Assembly (NCBI GenBank): GCA_937902865.1
Contig: CALFNJ010000073.1
Coordinates: forward strand, 1 to 10,351
Source: an uncultured Opitutaceae bacterium
GTDB taxonomy: Bacteria; Verrucomicrobiota; Verrucomicrobiia; Opitutales; Opitutaceae
Length of the DNA: 10,351 bases
Direction of reading: 5' to 3'
A program made the translations under genes and the position numbers. Shown in pieces: positions 6,466 to 10,351 of the stretch. The first letter of the stretch is position 1. Every line of letters begins with the position of its first letter. The notes under the pieces are model-generated. The model did no database searches. It was not told where the DNA came from and saw nothing but the letters and a program-made list of their open reading frames with translations.

Positions 6466-7329
6466 ATGAACCCGCGTTCCCGTTTCCGCCTTTTCCTTTC
6501 CCTGTCCGCCCTGCCGGCGCTCGCCGCTGCCACGCCCGCGCTGCTCGCGCAGGGCCGCAATGAGCCGCAGCCGCCGGTCCCGGTGACGCAGGCCCCCATG
6601 CTGCCCCGCAGCATCGAGCCCGGCGCGGAGAACCAGAAGGTCTATCGCCAGCCGGTCGGCAACGCCACGCTCGTCGAGCCCGCCACGGCTCAGTCGATCG
6701 TCGACAAGTTTCGCACCACCTACGCCTCGCCGAGCGCGCCGCGCATCGTGATCCACGTGAACCGCGCGCTGGTCGACACCACCTCGGGCCTGCAGCTCAC
6801 CGGCCACACGGAGAAATACGAGAAGTCGGACAACAGCCTCAAGACGAGTGGCGAGAACACCTACACGTATCGCGAAGGCGGCAAGCCCACGCTCGCCGAC
6901 CAGCAGACGGTGCGCGACGTCGAGCGGCTCTTCGGCCGCGTCTTCCGCAACGCCGACGCCAAACTCGCCGACCAGAAGGTCGCCGTCGACCTGCTCGCCG
7001 ACAAGCCGGGCGAACGCCTCGTGGGCGATCGCGCCGCGAAGGAGCGCGAGGCGCTCACGTCCGTCGCCGACATCGCGATCGAGGTGCTGATCTCCAGCCG
7101 TAATCTCACGGTGCCCGGCATTTCCGGCGACCAGGTCGTGGCCGTTCCCGACATTCAGGCCACCGCGATCCGGCTCAAGGACGCCGCGATCCTCGGCCAG
7201 GCGAGCGCGAGCGACGTGCTCGGCAAGGACGCCCAGGCGGGCCGCACGATCCAGAATTTCGACGTCCGCGACATCACCGAAGCCACGGCGCTCGCGCTGA
7301 TGGATGACATGCTGACGGGGAGAAAGTAA
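6466..7329 (+). CDS. exported protein of unknown function, LpoB/CsgG-like strand pattern
   Basis: 287 residues; I do not recognise a named family. Residues 1-28 look like a Sec signal peptide (RSRFR n-region, Leu/Ala core, ALLAQ cleavage region), and no lipobox Cys is present, so it is probably periplasmic. A Pro/Gln-rich linker (32-55) leads to a folded region. SAPRIVIHVNRALVD (90-104) aligns by eye with PPRIVIDPVKNETRF of the LpoB protein upstream. Further parts are QQTVRDVERLFGRVFRNADA (146-165), DLLADKPGERLVGDRAAKER (175-194), SVADIAIEVLISSRNLTV (199-216), IQATAIRLKDAAILGQAS (230-247) and VRDITEATALALMDDML (267-283). The order (RIVI strand, helix region, AD-x-hydrophobic strand, IRLxD-x-x-ILGxAS hairpin, terminal helix) recalls the LpoB/CsgG arrangement. 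That is a structural guess. Its ATG has no Shine-Dalgarno. The stop codon lies inside a heptamer repeat. Confidence 0.8.
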   Translation: MNPRSRFRLFLSLSALPALAAATPALLAQGRNEPQPPVPVTQAPMLPRSIEPGAENQKVYRQPVGNATLVEPATAQSIVDKFRTTYASPSAPRIVIHVNRALVDTTSGLQLTGHTEKYEKSDNSLKTSGENTYTYREGGKPTLADQQTVRDVERLFGRVFRNADAKLADQKVAVDLLADKPGERLVGDRAAKEREALTSVADIAIEVLISSRNLTVPGISGDQVVAVPDIQATAIRLKDAAILGQASASDVLGKDAQAGRTIQNFDVRDITEATALALMDDMLTGRK

Positions 7330-7351
7330 CAGGTATCAGGTAGCAAGTAAC
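7324..7351. repeat. degenerate 7-nt tandem repeat overlapping the stop codon
   Basis: Four contiguous heptamers: AAGTAAC, AGGTATC, AGGTAGC, AAGTAAC. The first and last are identical. The first unit contains the TAA stop (7327-7329) of the preceding gene, so the repeat begins in coding sequence and extends the 3' end. On the minus strand it reads as TACYTGN-type units, similar in period and composition to the heptamer leaders at 9063-9095 and 9268-9316. Confidence 0.7.
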
Positions 7352-7394
7352 AAGGGAGGCCGTGCTGCGCGGGCAGGTGGGATTGAGGACATGA

Positions 7395-7439
7395 GATCGG
7401 ATTGATCCGATTCGGTCCGACACGATCGGATGATCGGAT
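7395..7439. repeat. GATCGGAT cluster
   Basis: GATCGGAT occurs at 7395-7402, 7424-7431 and 7432-7439, the last two directly in tandem. An inverted ATCCGAT lies at 7405-7411, making ATCGGAT-TG-ATCCGAT (7396-7411) a near-perfect palindrome. Four copies of one octamer core within 45 bp is far from random, but it could be either a binding-site cluster or a decayed repeat. Confidence 0.6.
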
Positions 7440-7449
7440 CCCAATGGGG

Positions 7450-7469
7450 ACGCGACCTCCCGGTCGCGT
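7450..7469. terminator. ACGCGACC-TCCC-GGTCGCGT hairpin
   Basis: A perfect 8-bp GC-rich stem with a 4-nt loop, in a gap between convergent genes. No T run on either strand. It may stop transcription from either side or be part of a repeat; a related 16-bp palindrome containing GCGACC lies at 7598-7613. Confidence 0.35.
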
Positions 7470-7476
7470 GGTTCGA

Positions 7477-7565
7477 GGGTGGGCGCGTTATCCCTAACTC
7501 GCCGTTCGACTCTGCGAGTCGTTAAGCGCGGATCACGGTTTCGGCGTATTAGGAATAACGCACCC
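7477..7565. repeat. structured inverted-repeat element (possible dispersed repeat)
   Basis: Outer arms are GCGTTATCCCTAA (7485-7497) and TTAGGAATAACGC (7549-7561), inverted with 12 of 13 matches. They are extended outward by GGGTG (7477-7481) against CACCC (7561-7565). Inside are two alternative short stems: ACTCGC (7497-7502) with GCGAGT (7514-7519), or CGACTC (7507-7512) with GAGTCG (7516-7521) over a TGC loop. The arms are more AT-rich than the surroundings. A cruciform or REP-like mobile repeat is a reasonable guess; copies elsewhere in the genome cannot be seen from here. Confidence 0.5.
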
Positions 7566-7597
7566 GACCTCCAAGCTGCGAACCAGTCACGGATCCG

Positions 7598-7613
7598 GCG
7601 ACCGCGCGGTCGC
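7598..7613. repeat. 16-bp perfect palindrome GCGACCGCGCGGTCGC
   Basis: The sequence equals its own reverse complement over 16 bases. It lies 26 bp past the stop of the minus-strand gene ending at 7639. Its core repeats the GACC/GGTC motif of the hairpin at 7450-7469. It could be a dimer binding site or part of a terminator; nothing distinguishes these. Confidence 0.45.
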
Positions 7614-7638
7614 ACTGCCGTCCTGACTCAGTTTCAGC

Positions 7639-7968
7639 TCACTTCACCGTCGGCGCAGCTCCGGCCGCCGGAGGTGTCGCGGGTATGGCAGTGGGAGCCG
7701 GAGCCTGATTCGCGGCGGACGCTGTGCCGGTGAAGACCACGCCTTTCGTCGCGTCGTCCATTTCCTTCACGGCCGCATCGATGATGGCCTTCTCCTGCGC
7801 GGAATCCTTCACGACGGGTTTGCCGCTGGAAAAATCGATCGTCGCGTTGTCCTGGATCGCCACGGGGGGATTCACCTTCGGCGCGGGCCGGAAATGCCGC
7901 CAGGTCATCGCTACGGCCACGCCCAAGGCGACGGCGATGAGTATCAGGAAAATGCGGCGGGCTTTCAC
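7639..7968 (-). CDS. small membrane-anchored protein of unknown function
   Basis: 109 residues, no family recognised. The start is GTG at 7968; there is no in-frame ATG before the membrane segment. After MKARR, residues 6-22 form one hydrophobic segment (positive inside), so the bulk of the protein is probably periplasmic. It could also be an uncleaved or cleaved signal. The central part (36-78: VAIQDNATIDFSSGKPVVKD, then a helix DSAQEKAIIDAAVKEMDDAT) looks folded, and the C-terminal third is a low-complexity Ala/Pro/Thr tail. No Shine-Dalgarno; the leader reads AATTCCTCCC-GTG. It lies downstream of the DMT transporter on the same strand, with a 227-bp gap carrying a long inverted repeat, so co-transcription is uncertain. 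The composed domain order and normal codon pattern favour a real gene over a chance frame. Confidence 0.7.
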   Translation of the reverse strand: MKARRIFLILIAVALGVAVAMTWRHFRPAPKVNPPVAIQDNATIDFSSGKPVVKDSAQEKAIIDAAVKEMDDATKGVVFTGTASAANQAPAPTAIPATPPAAGAAPTVK

Positions 7969-8044
7969 GGGAGGAATTTCGCCAGCTTGTTGATCTCCTC
8001 TGACCTGTCGAGAGAGAGCGGCCTTCGAGTCAGTCCCAAGTCAA

Positions 8045-8123
8045 AGCGCAAAGACGCGAAGGCGCAAAGTGCAAATCACACCGGACAACTTTCCGCATCT
8101 TCGTGTCTTCGCGTCTTCGCGCT
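8045..8123. repeat. 25-bp imperfect inverted repeat of CGCGAAGG-type units
   Basis: The arm 8045-8069 and the arm 8099-8123 are reverse complements at 21 of 25 positions, and all four differences are transitions. Each arm is made of about 8-nt units like GCGCAAAG and CGCGAAGG, clearly related to the 6148-6267 repeats. The 29-nt loop shows TGC/GCA ends. It sits between the two minus-strand genes and may act as a transcript boundary. Confidence 0.8.
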
Positions 8124-8138
8124 TAAAACACCTGCCAT

Positions 8139-8202
8139 GGGCTGACTGCGACGGATCGTTTTCCGTTCCTGATTTCCTGAGTTCCAGATCAATCCTCAGC
8201 CC
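8139..8202 (-). terminator. 7-bp inverted repeat spanning the end of the DMT gene
   Basis: GGGCTGA (8139-8145) and TCAGCCC (8196-8202, including the stop codon) are perfect inverted repeats about 50 bp apart. Between them lie the hairpin ACGGA-TCGTTT-TCCGT (8150-8165) and three direct octamers GTTCCTGA, TTTCCTGA, GTTCCAGA (8165-8188). No T run follows on the minus strand, so the terminator reading is tentative. Confidence 0.25.
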
Positions 8203-9062
8203 AATGCCAGGGCGATCACGCCCGCGGCCATGACCACCGCGGCGACGATTCGCTTCCGACTCTCGCCTTCCTTCAGCACGCGCGCGCCAAGGAACGCTCC
8301 GATGACGATGCTCACCTCGCGGGCCGGCGCCACGTAGCTCACCGGCGTGAAGCTCATCGCCGTGAGCACGAGCACGTACGCGATCGGTGCCAGCACCGCC
8401 ACGCCGAAGGCATAGCGCCGGTCGTTGCGCCAGTGCGCGACCACCTCGGGCCAGCGGCGGAGGGCGAACGGAGTCACGAGCAGCAACTGGGTGTAGGCGG
8501 TGCCGGCGTCGTAGAGCAGCGGCGCGATCGCCAGTCCGGCCACGCCGCGGCGATCCCAGAGCGTGTACGACGCGATGAACACGCCCGAAAGGATCCCATG
8601 GCCGAGCGCGGTGCGCAGGTGCGCGCGGTCCTGGTGCAGCAGCCGCGTGCCGCCGGCGACCCAGAACACGCTGCCCACCACGAGCAGCGCGCCGCCGAGG
8701 GCGAGGGGACTCGGCCGTTCGCCGAACACCGCGATCGCCGCGAGCGTGGACAGCAGCGGACCCGTGCCGCGCGCGAGCGGATAGATGAGGGAAAAATCTC
8801 CGGTGCGGTAGCTGCGCTGGAGGAACAGCGAATAACCGGTCTTCAGCACGCCGCTGCCGAGGATCCACCAGCCGGCGCCCGCCGGCAGCGACGGATGCCA
8901 GCCGGCCCGGAAGATTGCGAGGACCGGCACGTAGAGCGCGCAGATGATCGCTCCGACCAGCCAGACGAACGGCAACCCGCCGCCGGCGCGCTTCGCGCAA
9001 AGATTCCACGTCGCATGCAGCACCGCGGCGGCGAGGATCAGGGCGAGCGCGAAAGAGGTCAC
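8196..9062 (-). CDS. EamA/DMT-superfamily permease
   Basis: 288-residue inner-membrane transporter of the drug/metabolite transporter superfamily, two EamA repeats, about ten membrane helices. The first half (3-136) has HATWNLCAKR (16-25), the family's conserved end of TM1, then FSLIYPLARGTGPLLS (90-105) and FGERPSPLALGGALLVVG (113-130). The second half (150-288) has TPVSYVAPAREVSIVIGAFL (239-258) and LGARVLKEGESRKRI (258-272), mirroring the first repeat. Length is typical. The GTG start at 9062 is chosen because TM1 begins at residue 3 and the next Met is at residue 236. The substrate cannot be predicted; relatives export amino acids, nucleosides or drugs. Divergent from the MATE gene across 256 bp, with a shared pyrimidine leader. 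No Shine-Dalgarno. Confidence 0.9.
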   Translation of the reverse strand: MTSFALALILAAAVLHATWNLCAKRAGGGLPFVWLVGAIICALYVPVLAIFRAGWHPSLPAGAGWWILGSGVLKTGYSLFLQRSYRTGDFSLIYPLARGTGPLLSTLAAIAVFGERPSPLALGGALLVVGSVFWVAGGTRLLHQDRAHLRTALGHGILSGVFIASYTLWDRRGVAGLAIAPLLYDAGTAYTQLLLVTPFALRRWPEVVAHWRNDRRYAFGVAVLAPIAYVLVLTAMSFTPVSYVAPAREVSIVIGAFLGARVLKEGESRKRIVAAVVMAAGVIALALG

Positions 9063-9095
9063 GGGAAGGAGGAAGTAGGAAGGAAGAATTAAGAA
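9063..9095 (-). repeat. heptamer-periodic pyrimidine leader of the DMT gene
   Basis: Read on the minus strand toward the GTG at 9062, the leader is TTAATTC, TTCCTTC, CTACTTC, CTCCTTC, then CC and GTG. It keeps a 7-nt period and contains no purine-rich ribosome-binding site. The 18-bp stretch at 9078-9095 is the exact reverse complement of 9300-9317, the leader of the divergent MATE gene. Confidence 0.75.
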
Positions 9096-9118
9096 AAAAC
9101 CTGAAGGCGGAACCGCCT
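9093..9118 (-). terminator. hairpin plus T6 in the DMT gene leader (possible attenuator)
   Basis: On the minus strand AGGCGG-TT-CCGCCT (9118-9105) is followed after four bases by TTTTTT (9099-9094), some 30 bp before the DMT start codon. The realistic RNA fold is a stem of about 5-6 bp with a GUUC loop. If the DMT promoter lies upstream of it, this would be an attenuator; if downstream, it would stop read-through entering from the divergent gap. Confidence 0.3.
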
Positions 9119-9160
9119 CATGGTTTCAGACCTTTTGAAAATACCGAGGTAGATTCGGAA

Positions 9161-9244
9161 GGTTTCACACAGAGGACGCAGAGAACACAGAGGGACTGAT
9201 CGGAATGACTTTCTCTGTGTCCTCCGCGTCCTCTGCGTGAAACC
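9161..9244. repeat. 32-bp inverted repeat of CACAGAGGA-type 9-mers
   Basis: The arms 9161-9192 and 9213-9244 are reverse complements at 29 of 32 positions, flanking a 20-nt loop. Each arm begins or ends with GGTTTCAC and contains three roughly 9-nt units of the type CACAGAGGA and CGCAGAGAA. All three differences are A in the left arm against C in the right arm, so RNA from the minus strand would pair fully with three G-U pairs, whereas plus-strand RNA would carry A-C mismatches. It sits centrally between two divergent genes, inside the outer heptamer inverted repeat. Confidence 0.9.
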
Positions 9245-9267
9245 GGATCGAAATCCCTTTCCCCCGG

Positions 9268-9316
9268 TTCCTCATTCCTCATTCCTTCTTCCTTCGCACT
9301 TCTTAATTCTTCCTTC
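9268..9316 (+). repeat. heptamer-periodic pyrimidine leader of the MATE gene
   Basis: Seven units in strict 7-nt phase: TTCCTCA, TTCCTCA, TTCCTTC, TTCCTTC, GCACTTC, TTAATTC, TTCCTTC, then CC and the GTG at 9319. The last 18 bases before the final C are the inverted copy of 9078-9095. No Shine-Dalgarno is present. The matching offset of two bases between the last heptamer and GTG in both divergent leaders is notable. Confidence 0.8.
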
Positions 9317-9318
9317 CC

Positions 9319-10351
9319 GTGCATCGCTATCTCCGCGAAGTCCGTCCGACGCTCGCCTTGGCCCTGCCGATCGTCATCGGTCAGGTCAGCCAGATGCTCA
9401 TGGGCGTGACGGACAGCGTGATGATCGGGCACGCCGGCACGGTGCCGCTGGCCGCATCGTCGTTCGGCGGAAATCTCTTCGGCATCTTCTACGTCCTCGG
9501 CATCGGGTTGATGCTGCCGGTCGCGATCTTCGTCTCGCGCGCCCGCGGGGCGAACCGGTCCGCCGAATGCGGCGAATACCTGCGGCACGGCCTCGCGCTG
9601 GCACTGGGCTTCGGCCTGGCCGAGCACGTGCTGCTGGCGATCCTGGGCACACAGCTGCACTGGTTCGGACAACCGCCGGAGGTGCTGGCGGTGGTGAATC
9701 CGTTTTTCCAGCTCATCGGCGCCTCGATCACGCCGGTGCTCGTTTATCTCGCGCTGCGCCAGTTCGCGGAGGCGATGGGCCGGCCGTGGGTGCCGATGCT
9801 GATCATGCTCGGCGGCGTCGGGCTCAATGCGTTCCTCAACTGGGTGCTGATCTATGGCCACCTCGGCGCGCCGGCGCTGGGGCTGACGGGCGCCGGGCTT
9901 TCCACGCTGCTGTCGCGGACACTCGGCGCGGTGGTCATCTTCGTCTGGATCGAGCGCGATCCGCAGCTGCGCGCGGCGCTGCCGGCCCGCTGGCTGGCGC
10001 CGTTTTCCCGCGCCCGCCTGCGCGAGATGCTCCAGCTCGGCCTGCCCTCGGCCGGCATGCTGCTGTTCGAGGCCGGTGCCTTCGGCGCCTCGGCTGTGAT
10101 GATGGGCTGGCTCGGCGCGGCGCCGTTGGCGGCGCATCAGATCGCGATCTCCTGCGCGACGACGACCTTCATGTTTCTTCTCGGGCTCTCGATCGCGACG
10201 GGCATGCGCCTCGGCACGGCCGCGGGCGCCAACCAACCGGACCGCTACCGGCCGATCACCGGCACGGCACTCGCCCTCGGCGGGCTTTGCGCGCTGGTTT
10301 TCATGGGTGTTTACTTGTTTGCGGGACACAAGATCTCCGGCTGGTTCGTGC
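9319..10351 (+). CDS. MATE-family multidrug exporter, NorM-like (3' truncated by window)
   Basis: First 344 residues of a multidrug and toxin extrusion transporter (family length about 450), an inner-membrane cation/drug antiporter. GTG 9319 is the first possible start, because the frame has TAA at 9304; the next Met lies inside TM1. Nine or so hydrophobic helices are visible. Landmarks are IGQVSQMLMGVTDSVMIGH (20-38), whose Asp32 matches the NorM TM1 Asp, QFAEAMGRP (148-156), LGLPSAGMLLFEAGAFG (240-256), with Glu251 at the position of the NorM TM7 Glu, and LAAHQIAIS (270-278) with GMRLGTAAGA (295-304), the second-half signature. The last third, including TM10-TM12, lies beyond the window. 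A long open frame runs antisense through this gene but has no protein-like character. Divergent from the DMT permease, sharing its leader type. Substrate unknown. Confidence 0.93.
   Translation, partial: MHRYLREVRPTLALALPIVIGQVSQMLMGVTDSVMIGHAGTVPLAASSFGGNLFGIFYVLGIGLMLPVAIFVSRARGANRSAECGEYLRHGLALALGFGLAEHVLLAILGTQLHWFGQPPEVLAVVNPFFQLIGASITPVLVYLALRQFAEAMGRPWVPMLIMLGGVGLNAFLNWVLIYGHLGAPALGLTGAGLSTLLSRTLGAVVIFVWIERDPQLRAALPARWLAPFSRARLREMLQLGLPSAGMLLFEAGAFGASAVMMGWLGAAPLAAHQIAISCATTTFMFLLGLSIATGMRLGTAAGANQPDRYRPITGTALALGGLCALVFMGVYLFAGHKISGWFV

Larger units (their letters stand above)
7330..7638. other. convergent intergenic region dense in palindromes
   Basis: This 309-bp gap separates two converging genes and holds no convincing gene. 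It contains the rest of the heptamer repeat (to 7351), a GATCGGAT cluster (7395-7439), a strong hairpin (7450-7469), a larger structured element (7477-7565) and a 16-bp perfect palindrome (7598-7613). A role as a bidirectional transcription end is plausible, but none of the hairpins is followed by a T run. Confidence 0.6.

Noticed and set aside
7967..8039. Short minus-strand frame ending EEINKLAKFLP whose TGA overlaps the GTG at 7968
   Set aside because: It looks like a coupled upstream gene end, but it has no proper start and runs back into the 8045-8123 repeat within about 24 codons, so there is no evidence for a gene.
8041..9009. 322-codon minus-strand frame overlapping the DMT gene, and 8433-9092 on the plus strand
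   Set aside because: Both are Arg/Gly-rich shadows of the EamA permease frame; the first also ends inside the 8045-8123 repeat.
6148..9244. CRISPR-like arrays among the intergenic repeats
   Set aside because: The units are 6-9 nt and contiguous or inverted, without unique spacers of regular length, and no cas gene is present.
9118..10329. Long open frame (403 codons) antisense to the MATE gene
   Set aside because: Composition is charged and repetitive (His, Arg, Gln, Glu), with no fold signals. The plus strand encodes a clear MATE protein with conserved Asp, Glu and helices.
1..10351. Defence system, prophage, insertion sequence or tRNA genes
   Set aside because: No transposase, integrase, nuclease, toxin-like gene or tRNA cloverleaf was recognised on either strand; gene content is envelope and export functions.

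Overview
The window reads as chromosomal DNA of a GC-rich Gram-negative bacterium. Most third codon positions are G or C, and the genes encode outer-membrane lipoproteins, an RND pump and periplasmic proteins. The start codons lack Shine-Dalgarno sequences, and the gaps are packed with degenerate short tandem repeats arranged as inverted pairs (CACGAAGG, CACAGAGGA, GAGAAN and TTCCTTC types). That combination suggests Verrucomicrobiota, perhaps Opitutaceae. This is an inference from style and recall, not from a marker gene.

Layout: (1) Bases 1-2619 hold the C-terminal five-sixths of an RND multidrug exporter of the MdtB/MdtC type, cut by the window edge. (2) Bases 2620-2958 are a gap with a hexamer-built crossing palindrome and a possible promoter. 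(3) Bases 2959-3582 encode a small exported Gly/Tyr-rich glycine-zipper protein. (4) Bases 3697-6120 form a compact three-gene lipoprotein operon: an LpoB-type activator of peptidoglycan synthases, a COG3014-type TPR lipoprotein, and a YcfL (DUF1425) lipoprotein. (5) Bases 6121-6465 are a repeat-bearing gap. (6) Bases 6466-7329 encode an unrecognised exported protein whose strand pattern resembles the LpoB/CsgG type. (7) Bases 7330-7638 are a convergent gap full of hairpins. (8) On the minus strand lie a small membrane-anchored protein (7639-7968) and an EamA/DMT transporter (8196-9062). (9) Bases 9063-9318 are a divergent gap with nested inverted repeats. (10) From 9319 to the window end lies a MATE-family exporter, cut at its 3' end.

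The lipoprotein operon is the most coherent unit. LpoB-family proteins stimulate class A penicillin-binding proteins from the outer membrane in Enterobacteria, and ycfL sits beside lpoB in E. coli. Finding the LpoB/COG3014/YcfL trio here suggests an outer-membrane envelope-growth module conserved well beyond Gammaproteobacteria. The exported protein that follows may be functionally linked, but it is separated by 345 bp and probably has its own promoter.

The least explained material is intergenic. Several gaps carry palindromes built from 6-, 7-, 8- or 9-nt degenerate tandem units. The two divergent exporters at 9062 and 9319 share an almost identical heptamer-periodic pyrimidine leader ending two bases before each GTG start. 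No phage, insertion sequence, tRNA, rRNA or CRISPR array was seen.
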